From the NCBI GenBank assembly GCA_030691665.1, contig JAUYDU010000422.1, positions 1 through 5,316 on the forward strand: a DNA stretch of 5,316 nucleotides, in the 5' to 3' direction. The notes below the pieces were generated by a model. It ran no database searches. It was not told where the DNA came from and worked only from the letters and a program-made list of their open reading frames with translations. Source of the DNA: Chloroflexota bacterium. Lineage in GTDB: Bacteria; Chloroflexota; Dehalococcoidia; SM23-28-2. Every line of letters begins with the position of its first letter. Position 1 is the first letter of the stretch. This document shows, piece after piece, positions 1-5,293 of the stretch. The position numbers and the translations under genes were made by a program.

Positions 1-1442
1 CGGCGGTAGACGTGGGCACGGTGGTGCAGGCCGGCGACGGCATCGCCCGCATCCACGGGTTGCCGGGCGCTATGTACAACGAGATCCTCCAGTTCCCCAA
101 CGACGTCATGGGCCTGGCCCTCAACCTGGAGGAGGACACCGTCGGCGCCATCGTCCTCGGCGACTACACCAACATCAGGGAAGGGGATGAGGTGCGGGCC
201 ACCGGGCGCATCATCCAGGTGCCCGTGGGCGATGCCCTCATCGGCCGGGTGGTGGACCCGCTGGGCAACCCCCTGGACGGCAAGGGGCCGGTGCCTCGCG
301 ACAGGATGCGCGCCGTGGAGCGCATCGCCCCCGGCGTGGTGAACCGCAAGAGCGTGGACACTCCCGTCCTCACCGGCATCAAGGCCATCGACTCCATGAT
401 CCCCATCGGCCGCGGCCAGCGAGAGCTGATCATCGGCGACCGCTCTACCGGCAAGTCGGCCATCGCCATCGACACCATCGTCAGCCAGAGGGGCGGCGAC
501 CTTGCCTGCATCTACGCGGCCATCGGCCAGAAGACCTCCAAGGTGGCCCAGGTGGTGGCCACCCTGGAGCAGCACGGGGCCATGGAGCACACCATCGTCG
601 TGGCGGCCAACGCCGCCGACCCGGCCGCCCTTCAGTATCTGGCCCCTTACGCTGCTTGCGCCATTGGCGAAGAGTTCATGGAGCAGGGCCGCGATGCTCT
701 GGTGGTCTACGATGACCTGAGCAAGCACGCCTGGTCCTATCGCCAGATGTCTCTCCTCCTGCGGCGGCCGCCCGGCCGCGAGGCCTACCCCGGCGACATT
801 TTTTACCTGCACAGCCGCCTGCTGGAGCGGGCCGCCAAGCTGGCCCCCGAATACGGCGGCGGTTCCCTTACCGCCCTACCCATCATCGAGACCCAGGCCG
901 GCGACATCTCCGCCTACATCCCCACCAACGTCATCTCCATCACCGACGGCCAGATCTACCTGGAGACGGACCTGTTCAACGCCGGCATCCGGCCGGCCGT
1001 CAACGTCGGGCTCTCGGTGTCGCGGGTGGGCGGCGCTGCCCAGACACGGGCCATGCGCCAGGTGGCGGGACGCCTGCGCCTGGACCTGGCCCAGTTCCGC
1101 GAGCTTCAGGCCTTCGCTCAGTTCGGCAGCGCCGAGCTGGACGTAGCCACCCGCCGCCAGCTCGAGCGGGGCCAGCGCCTCACCGAGGTGCTGAAGCAAC
1201 CCCAGTACGAGCCCATGCTCTCGCCTCAACAGGTGGGGATCCTCTACGCAGCGGTGAATGGATATCTGGACGAGGTGCCGGTTGGCAAGGTGCAGGCCTT
1301 CGAGGCCGTCTTCCATCGCTTCATGGAGACCAATCACGCCGATATCGGCAAGGACATCGACGAACAGAAGCAGATAACCCCCGAGACCGAGGACAAGCTG
1401 AAGGCGGCCATCCAAGAGTTCAAGGAGACGGTGCCTTACTAG
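1..1442 (+). CDS. atpA: F1Fo ATP synthase subunit alpha, 5'-truncated
   Basis: Non-catalytic nucleotide-binding subunit of the F1 sector; with beta it forms the alpha3beta3 hexamer that makes ATP at the membrane's cytoplasmic face. The reading frame is open from the window edge (first whole codon at base 3), so the GTG at 12 is an internal valine, not the start. By comparison with the family (about 500 residues) some 25 N-terminal residues are missing. Visible in order: beta-barrel domain (GDGIARIHGL, ALNLEEDTVGAIVLGDY), P-loop GDRSTGKS at bases 435-458, the AIGQK segment, YDDLSKHAWSYRQMSLLLRR, PGDIFYLHSRLLERAAKL, ETQAGDISAYIPTNVISITDGQ, and SVSRVGGAAQ with the arginine finger at 1023-1025 that reaches into the catalytic site of beta. 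The C-terminal helical domain runs to a TAG at 1440. The P-loop has Ser where Gln is common (GDRQTGKT). The identification is firm. Confidence 0.98.
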   Translation, partial: AVDVGTVVQAGDGIARIHGLPGAMYNEILQFPNDVMGLALNLEEDTVGAIVLGDYTNIREGDEVRATGRIIQVPVGDALIGRVVDPLGNPLDGKGPVPRDRMRAVERIAPGVVNRKSVDTPVLTGIKAIDSMIPIGRGQRELIIGDRSTGKSAIAIDTIVSQRGGDLACIYAAIGQKTSKVAQVVATLEQHGAMEHTIVVAANAADPAALQYLAPYAACAIGEEFMEQGRDALVVYDDLSKHAWSYRQMSLLLRRPPGREAYPGDIFYLHSRLLERAAKLAPEYGGGSLTALPIIETQAGDISAYIPTNVISITDGQIYLETDLFNAGIRPAVNVGLSVSRVGGAAQTRAMRQVAGRLRLDLAQFRELQAFAQFGSAELDVATRRQLERGQRLTEVLKQPQYEPMLSPQQVGILYAAVNGYLDEVPVGKVQAFEAVFHRFMETNHADIGKDIDEQKQITPETEDKLKAAIQEFKETVPY

Positions 1443-1493
1443 GGACCGGAAGACGAAGATGGCGATGGTTCGACCAGGGGAAGGTTCTACTCA

Positions 1494-1513
1494 CCCCAGC
1501 GTGAACGCTGGGG
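1494..1513. repeat. Perfect 8-bp hairpin with TGAA tetraloop
   Basis: CCCCAGCG (1494-1501) is the exact reverse complement of CGCTGGGG (1506-1513), separated by TGAA. Seven of the eight pairs are G-C, so this would be a very stable hairpin in RNA. No T-run follows, which argues against a classical Rho-independent terminator. Its 3' arm can alternatively take part in the pairing GGGGCAG (1510-1516) with CTGCCCC (1526-1532). Confidence 0.75.
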
Positions 1514-1536
1514 CAGGGGAAGGCGCTGCCCCGATG

Positions 1537-1586
1537 CCCCAGCCTTTATCGGCCGGAGGCCGATCAGCCTCAGGCTGAGGCTGGGG
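1537..1586. repeat. Three-way-junction inverted repeat
   Basis: Three nested perfect stems are visible. The outer stem is CCCCAGCCT (1537-1545) with AGGCTGGGG (1578-1586). Inside it are arm 1, ATCGGCC (1548-1554) with GGCCGAT (1558-1564) and loop GGA, and arm 2, CAGCC (1565-1569) with GGCTG (1573-1577) and loop TCA. Only two bases are unpaired between the outer stem and arm 1, and none between the arms. An alternative is a single odd palindrome at 1565-1583 (CAGCCTCAG, centre G, CTGAGGCTG). All pairs are Watson-Crick. Function unknown. Confidence 0.65.
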
Positions 1587-1618
1587 TCGCAGAGCATTCT
1601 CCCCTGGAATGAGACGGT

Positions 1619-1624
1619 GGAGGT
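1619..1624 (+). promoter_or_regulatory. Shine-Dalgarno of the crotonase gene
   Basis: GGAGGT lies 9 bases before the ATG at 1634. It is the strongest ribosome binding site in the window and fixes the start. It sits 11 bases past the closing stem of the palindromic element, so folding upstream need not hide it. Confidence 0.85.
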
Positions 1625-1633
1625 AAACATACG

Positions 1634-2431
1634 ATGCCCGACTACAATCGCTATCAATACATCAAGGTCGAGAAGAAGGACGCCGTCGTCATCATCACCC
1701 TCAATCGCCCCGAGGTGCTCAACGCCGTCAACACCGACATGCACCAGGAGCTGGAGGACGTGCTGGTGGACATCGGCGGCGACGACGAGGTGCGGGCGGT
1801 GCTCCTCACCGGCGCCGGTCGCGCCTTCTGCGCCGGCGGCGATGCCCGCTCGATGACCAGCGGCCAGTTTCAGCCCACTGGCCCCCGTCTGCCCCTGAGC
1901 GCTGCCCGCAAGCTCATCGTCAACCTGCTGGAGGTGGAGCAGCCCATCGTCGCCGCCGTCAACGGCGACGCCGTGGGCCTGGGGGCCACCCTCGCCCTCT
2001 TCTGTGATATCGTCATCGCCGCCGAGAACGCCCGCTTCGGCGATACCCACGTCAAGGTTGGCCTGGTGGCCGGCGACGGCGGCGCCATCATCTGGCCCCT
2101 GCTGGTGGGAATGGCCAAGGCCAAGGAGTACCTTCTCACCGGCGACCTGATCGCCGCCCCCGAGGCCGAGCGCATCGGACTGGTGAACAAGGTTGTGCCC
2201 CTGGAAGAGCTTCAGCCCACGGCCATGGCCATGGTCCAGCGCCTGGCCAGCGGCCCCACCAAGGCCATCCGCTGGACCAAGTTCGCCGTTAACAAGCGCC
2301 TGCGGGAGGAAGTCAACCTGATCCTGGACACCTCCGTCGCCCTGGAGGCGGCCAGCATGTCAAGCGCCGACCACCAGGAGGCGGCCCGCGCCTTCCTGGA
2401 GAAGCGGCCGCCCAAGTTCATCGGCCAGTAG
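1634..2431 (+). CDS. Crotonase (enoyl-CoA hydratase/isomerase) family protein
   Basis: A cytosolic crotonase-fold enzyme of 265 residues, the usual family length, presumably acting on an acyl-CoA thioester. Visible are the first oxyanion-hole segment GRAFCAGGD (62-70), the second around NGDAVGLGATLALFCDIVIA (110-129), ARFGDTHVKVGLVAGDGG (133-150), the helix region LLTGDLIAAPEAERIGLVNKVV (167-188) and a family-like C-terminus, EKRPPKFIGQ. The two glutamates that catalyse hydration in rat crotonase (Glu144, Glu164) align by eye with Thr119 and His139. An Asp (148) sits in the loop near where dienoyl-CoA isomerase has its catalytic Asp204. The true reaction may therefore be isomerisation, hydrolysis or something other than hydration. 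The start is set by a strong GGAGGT. It lies within the ATP synthase operon, 8 bases before gamma, so co-transcription is likely. The family is certain; substrate and reaction are unknown. Confidence 0.9.
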   Translation: MPDYNRYQYIKVEKKDAVVIITLNRPEVLNAVNTDMHQELEDVLVDIGGDDEVRAVLLTGAGRAFCAGGDARSMTSGQFQPTGPRLPLSAARKLIVNLLEVEQPIVAAVNGDAVGLGATLALFCDIVIAAENARFGDTHVKVGLVAGDGGAIIWPLLVGMAKAKEYLLTGDLIAAPEAERIGLVNKVVPLEELQPTAMAMVQRLASGPTKAIRWTKFAVNKRLREEVNLILDTSVALEAASMSSADHQEAARAFLEKRPPKFIGQ

Positions 2432-2439
2432 GACGGCTC

Positions 2440-3309
2440 ATGGCTACTCTCCGCCAGATTCGTCGCCGCATCCGCACCATCCAGAACACGGCCAAGATCA
2501 CCAAGGCCATGGAGCTGGTGGCTGCCTCCAAGATGAGGCGGGCGCAGACCCGCGCCCTGGCCGCCCGCCCCTACGCCGAGAAGATGCGCTGGGTGCTGGC
2601 TGACCTGGCGGAGACCTTGCCCTTTCAGGATCCCGAGACCGTCCATCCCCTCCTGCGTCGGCGGGAGGTGCGGGCCATCGACATCGTCCTCATCACGCCG
2701 GAACGAGGCCTCTGCGGCGGCCTGCCCAGCAATCTGGTTCGTCACACCGCCTCTTTCATCGTGGAGCGGCATCTGCCTGTCAGGCTCATCACTGTGGGGC
2801 GCAAGGGCCGCGACTTCTTCCGCCGCACCGGCACGGAGATCGCCGCCGAGTTCATCGGCCTGGGCGACTATCCCAGCTACGAAGACGTGCGGCCCATCGC
2901 CCGCGTGGCGATGGAGCACTACATCGATGGTCTGGCCGACGAGGTCTATCTGATCTATGCTCTCTTCATGAGCACCATGCTCCAGCGGCCGGAGGTGTTC
3001 AAGCTGCTGCCGGTAGAACCGCCGGCGGAGGCGGCCACCTGGGGGGTAGACTACATCTACGAGCCCTCGCGGGAGGCTGTCCTGGCCGAGCTCTTGCCCC
3101 GCTACGTGGAGCGTCAGGTCTACGAGGCGGTGCTGGAGGCCCAGGCCAGCGAGCAGTCGGCCCGCATGGTGGCCATGCGCAACGCCACCGACAACGCCAC
3201 CGACATGATCCGCGAACTAACCCTGACCTATAACAAGGCCCGTCAGGAGACTATCACCAAAGAGCTGCTGGAGCTGACCGGCGGCGCGGAGGCGCTGCGG
3301 GGAGCATAG
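2440..3309 (+). CDS. atpG: F1Fo ATP synthase subunit gamma
   Basis: Central shaft of F1: its coiled coil of N- and C-terminal helices turns inside the alpha3beta3 hexamer, coupling proton flow through Fo to ATP synthesis. The 289 residues match the family length. The N-terminal helix shows the conserved IRRRIRTIQNTAKITKAMEL (7-26) followed by VAASKMRRAQ. The middle Rossmann-like part has PERGLCGGLPSN (87-98), where the common form begins with Asp. The C-terminal helix has EAQASEQSARMVAMRNATDN (233-252), then LTYNKARQETITKELLEL and the typical Gly-Gly-Ala-Glu-Ala-Leu end. The ATG is 8 bases past the crotonase stop with only a weak GGA (2431-2433) ahead, suggesting translational coupling to the upstream gene. 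No frameshift or missing conserved segment is seen. Confidence 0.98.
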   Translation: MATLRQIRRRIRTIQNTAKITKAMELVAASKMRRAQTRALAARPYAEKMRWVLADLAETLPFQDPETVHPLLRRREVRAIDIVLITPERGLCGGLPSNLVRHTASFIVERHLPVRLITVGRKGRDFFRRTGTEIAAEFIGLGDYPSYEDVRPIARVAMEHYIDGLADEVYLIYALFMSTMLQRPEVFKLLPVEPPAEAATWGVDYIYEPSREAVLAELLPRYVERQVYEAVLEAQASEQSARMVAMRNATDNATDMIRELTLTYNKARQETITKELLELTGGAEALRGA

Positions 3310-3310
3310 A

Positions 3311-3377
3311 GCCACAGATGAACACAGATACCTGACTGAAACAAATAATCTGTGCTTTATCTGTGACTATCTGTGGC
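3311..3377. repeat. Nested inverted repeat of CACAGAT/ATCTGTG heptamers
   Basis: The outer arms GCCACAGAT (3311-3319) and ATCTGTGGC (3369-3377) are exact reverse complements. A second pair, CACAGATA (3323-3330) and TATCTGTG (3358-3365), lies inside, separated from the outer pair by three unpaired bases per side. A fifth copy, ATCTGTG, is at 3348-3354. Copies on the same side start 10 or 11 bases apart (3313, 3323 and 3348, 3359, 3369), about one helical turn. From memory, strings built on CACAGATGAACACAGAT occur as dispersed repeats in many bacterial genomes, so a repeat insertion is the likeliest reading; a protein-binding array or RNA stem is possible. Confidence 0.75.
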
Positions 3378-3383
3378 AAATAA

Positions 3384-3388
3384 GGGAG
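3384..3388 (+). promoter_or_regulatory. Shine-Dalgarno of atpD
   Basis: GGGAG lies 6 bases before the ATG at 3395, just beyond the repeat array. A second GGAG abuts the start codon and is too close to serve. It supports the chosen start and independent ribosome entry at beta. Confidence 0.7.
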
Positions 3389-3394
3389 TAGGAG

Positions 3395-4810
3395 ATGGCT
3401 AAGGGTGCTAAGGGCAAGGTAGTGCAGGTCATCGGGACGGTGGTGGACGTGGAGTTCCCCGGCGAGGAACTGCCGCCCATCAACAACGCCGTGCAGATCG
3501 CGGTGGACGGCGACAAGCTGCTGACCGAGGTGCAGCAGCACCTGGGCAACAACTGGGTGCGCTGCCTGGCCATGGGCCCCACCGACGGCCTCCGCCGCGG
3601 CGCCGAGGCCCTCGACCTGGGTGGGCCCATCAAGGTGCCGGTGGGGCCCACCACCCTCGGCCGCCTGTTCAACGTCCTGGGGGTGCCTATCGATAACCTG
3701 GGCGAGGTGCAGATCGAGCAGGAGTGGCCCATCCACCGCCCGCCACCCCCTCTGCAGGAGCAGGAGACGACGCCCCAGGTGCTGGAGACGGGCCTCAAGG
3801 TCATGGACCTCATCTGCCCCTTCACCAGGGGCGGCAAGGTCGGGGCCTACGGCGGCGCCGGCGTGGGCAAGACCATCATCATCATGGAGCTCATCCGCAA
3901 CATCGCCCGCGAGCACGGCGGCACCTCTGTCTTCGCCGGGGTGGGCGAGCGCTCCCGCGAGGGGAACGACCTCTGGCACGAGATGAAGGCCTCGGGCGTC
4001 ATCGACAAGACGGTGCTGGTCTTCGGCCAGATGAACGAGCCGCCGGGGGTGCGGGCCCGCGTCGGCCTCACCGGCGTCACCATGGCCGAGTACTTCCGCG
4101 ACGTGGCCGGGCAGGACGTTCTCCTGTTCATTGACAACGTCTATCGCTACATTCTGGCCAACATGGAGGTCTCCGCTCTCCTGGGTCGAATGCCCTCGGC
4201 GGTGGGCTACCAGCCCACCCTCGCCACCGACATAGGTGCCCTGGAGGAGCGCATCACCTCCACCAAGAAAGGCTCCATCACCTCCTTCCAGGCCATCTAC
4301 GTGCCGGCCGACGACTACACCGACCCCGGCATCGTCACCACCTTTGGCCATCTGGACGCCGTCGTCGCCCTCGACCGCGCCATCGTCGAGCAGGGGATCT
4401 ACCCGGCCGTGGACCCCCTCACCTCCACCTCCCGCATCCTCGATCCCCGCATCGTGGGCGAGGAGCACTATCAGACGGCCCGCGGCGTTCAGGCCGTCCT
4501 TCAGCGCTATCGAGACCTCCAGGACATCATCGCCATCCTGGGCATCGAGGAGCTGTCGGAGGAGGACAAGCTGACGGTGATGCGGGCCCGCAAGATCCAG
4601 CGCTTCCTCTCCCAACCCATGTTCGTGGCCGAGGCCTTCACCGCTCGCCCCGGCAAGTACGTACCCATCCGGGAGACGGTGCGGGGCTTCAAGGAGATCC
4701 TGGAGGGCAAGTGGGACCACCTGCCGGAGCAGGCGTTCTACATGGTGGGCGGCATCGAGGAGGCCGCCGAGGAGGCTGAAAGGATGGAGAAGGAAGCGGC
4801 GGGGGCGTGA
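3395..4810 (+). CDS. atpD: F1Fo ATP synthase subunit beta
   Basis: Catalytic subunit of F1, making ATP from ADP and phosphate at the alpha-beta interfaces. Its 471 residues are the family's usual length. The N-terminal barrel begins GKVVQVIGTVVDVEFPGEEL. The P-loop is GGAGVGKT (153-160), with Lys159 and Thr160 for phosphate and magnesium. Catalytic Glu185 is in GVGERSREGNDLW, Asp247 and Arg251 are in LLFIDNVYRY, and Tyr336 of GIYPAVDPL stacks on adenine; these match E. coli Lys155, Glu181, Asp242, Arg246 and Tyr331. The torque loop reads EELSEED (385-391) instead of DELSEED, a conservative change. LANMEVSALLGR (254-265) and DPGIVTTFGHLDA (310-322) differ from the common LAGTEVSALLGR or QAGSEVSALLGR and PxPATTFAHLDA. 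It ends in a charged helix. It starts after a repeat-bearing gap with its own ribosome site and is followed after one base by epsilon. Confidence 0.99.
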   Translation: MAKGAKGKVVQVIGTVVDVEFPGEELPPINNAVQIAVDGDKLLTEVQQHLGNNWVRCLAMGPTDGLRRGAEALDLGGPIKVPVGPTTLGRLFNVLGVPIDNLGEVQIEQEWPIHRPPPPLQEQETTPQVLETGLKVMDLICPFTRGGKVGAYGGAGVGKTIIIMELIRNIAREHGGTSVFAGVGERSREGNDLWHEMKASGVIDKTVLVFGQMNEPPGVRARVGLTGVTMAEYFRDVAGQDVLLFIDNVYRYILANMEVSALLGRMPSAVGYQPTLATDIGALEERITSTKKGSITSFQAIYVPADDYTDPGIVTTFGHLDAVVALDRAIVEQGIYPAVDPLTSTSRILDPRIVGEEHYQTARGVQAVLQRYRDLQDIIAILGIEELSEEDKLTVMRARKIQRFLSQPMFVAEAFTARPGKYVPIRETVRGFKEILEGKWDHLPEQAFYMVGGIEEAAEEAERMEKEAAGA

Positions 4811-4811
4811 G

Positions 4812-5255
4812 ATGCCCAAGCTGAACGTTGATATCGTCACCGCCGAGAAGCTGGTCTACTCTGAGGAGGGGGTGGACGAGCTCATTGTGCCTGGCATCGA
4901 GGGTGAGCTGGGGGTTCTTCCCCTGCACGCGCCCCTGTTGACCATGATCCAGCCGGGCGTCTTGCGCATCGTCAAGGGCGGCGAGGAGGTGCAGATGGCC
5001 ATCACCGGCGGCTTCATCGAGGTGCGACAGAATCGCATCACCATCCTGGCCGACGCCGCTGAGCGGGGGGACGAGATCGACGTGACGCGAGCGGAGGAAG
5101 CCCGTCGCCGCGCCCAGGAGCGCCTGGCGACGAAAGAGGTGACCGCGGACATGCTGCGAGCGGAGGCGGCCCTCAAGCGAGCCCTCGTTCGCCTCAAGGC
5201 GGCGGAACGAGTGCGCCGTCGCCGTGGTGGCGCCCCGCCACCACCAGCCAGCTAG
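4812..5255 (+). CDS. atpC: F1Fo ATP synthase subunit epsilon
   Basis: Rotor subunit that binds gamma and the c-ring and can inhibit ATP hydrolysis. The N-terminal beta-sandwich (about 1-85) shows the typical LNVDIVTAEKLVYSEEGVDE, VPGIEGELGVLPLHAPLLT and ITGGFIEVRQNRITILADAA. The C-terminal two-helix domain (about 90-135) is present. It carries IDVTRA (89-94), fitting the I/L-D-x-x-R-A motif of ATP-binding epsilon subunits, plus RAEAALKRALVRL (116-128), close to the second helix of Bacillus PS3 epsilon with its ATP-contacting arginines. The last residues, RRRRGG then APPPPAS, look unconserved and are encoded by a perfect hairpin. Its ATG follows the beta stop by one base with no strong Shine-Dalgarno, so translation is probably coupled to atpD. 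The 147 residues are slightly longer than usual because of the tail. Confidence 0.97.
   Translation: MPKLNVDIVTAEKLVYSEEGVDELIVPGIEGELGVLPLHAPLLTMIQPGVLRIVKGGEEVQMAITGGFIEVRQNRITILADAAERGDEIDVTRAEEARRRAQERLATKEVTADMLRAEAALKRALVRLKAAERVRRRRGGAPPPPAS
5224..5244 (+). repeat. Perfect 9-bp hairpin in the 3' end of atpC
   Basis: GTGGTGGCG (5224-5232) and CGCCACCAC (5236-5244) are exact reverse complements around a CCC loop. The stem lies in the last codons of epsilon, within the Gly/Pro-rich tail. The nearest T-rich stretch (5268-5272, CTTTC) is too far off and too short for a standard intrinsic terminator. It may mark the 3' end of the operon mRNA by slowing polymerase or blocking exonucleases, or be a by-product of the Pro/Gly codons. 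Confidence 0.5.
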
Positions 5256-5282
5256 GCCTCGTGCGCTCTTTCCCTCACTGAT

Positions 5283-5286
5283 AGGA
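5283..5286 (+). promoter_or_regulatory. Possible Shine-Dalgarno for the edge ORF
   Basis: AGGA lies 7 bases before the ATG at 5294, at a normal spacing. It is short, but supports a real gene start at the right edge. Confidence 0.5.
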
Positions 5287-5293
5287 TAGTCTC

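Larger units (their letters stand above)
1474..1607. repeat. Palindromic, MITE/REP-like or structured RNA element
   Basis: An 8-base inverted repeat, CCAGGGGA (1474-1481) and TCCCCTGG (1600-1607), encloses several smaller perfect palindromes, so a 134-nt transcript could fold as one closed, branched domain. Inside are a simple hairpin (1494-1513) and a three-way junction (1537-1586). No target-site duplication is evident just outside the ends and no protein is supported inside, so a mobile origin is only a possibility. It may belong to a dispersed palindromic repeat family of the host genome, which cannot be tested from one copy. Confidence 0.5.
1443..1633. other. Structured intergenic region between atpA and crotonase gene
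   Basis: A 191-base gap without a supported gene. It is GC-rich and dense in perfect inverted repeats (itemised separately), which together could close into one branched domain at 1474-1607. No credible sigma-70 promoter is seen, and no hairpin is followed by a T-run, so no classical intrinsic terminator. The last 15 bases carry the ribosome binding site of the next gene. The gap may be an inserted small repeat element, an RNA-level control or processing site, or both; the sequence alone does not decide. Confidence 0.8.
3310..3394. other. AT-rich gap between atpG and atpD
   Basis: An 85-base gap, clearly AT-richer than the genes around it. Nearly all of it is occupied by the CACAGAT/ATCTGTG repeat array at 3311-3377; the rest is the atpD ribosome binding site. 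No gene fits. I see no well-spaced -35/-10 pair. There is no T-run after the stem, so it is not a classical terminator. Confidence 0.75.

Noticed and set aside
12..14. GTG as the start of atpA
   Set aside because: The frame is open to the window edge and upstream codons (Ala-Val-Asp) fit the family; the residue aligns inside the alpha N-terminal domain, so the true start is off the window.
1494..1586. Intrinsic terminator after atpA
   Set aside because: The stems are strong, but no run of T follows any of them and the next gene belongs to the same strand and tight cluster.
1487..2050. Minus-strand open frame covering the atpA-crotonase gap and the crotonase 5' part
   Set aside because: Most of it is antisense to the crotonase; the portion in the gap is just the palindromic element translated. 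No ribosome site or domain supports it.
2212..2919. Minus-strand open frame over the crotonase-atpG junction
   Set aside because: Antisense to two well-supported genes, with no recognisable protein features.
3331..3360. Sigma-70 promoter ahead of atpD
   Set aside because: AT-rich strings such as ATAATC exist, but I find no -35 box at suitable spacing; composition is explained by the repeat array.
3311..3377. CRISPR-like array or Rho-independent terminator
   Set aside because: Repeats are 7 bases with 3-4 base spacing and both orientations, unlike CRISPR; no T-run follows the stem, so it is not a classical terminator.
3254..4840. Long open frame (528 codons) on the minus strand across atpD
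   Set aside because: It lies fully opposite the unmistakable beta subunit, has a low-complexity His/Asp/Gly/Leu-rich translation with no recognisable domain, and is explained by high GC at third codon positions.
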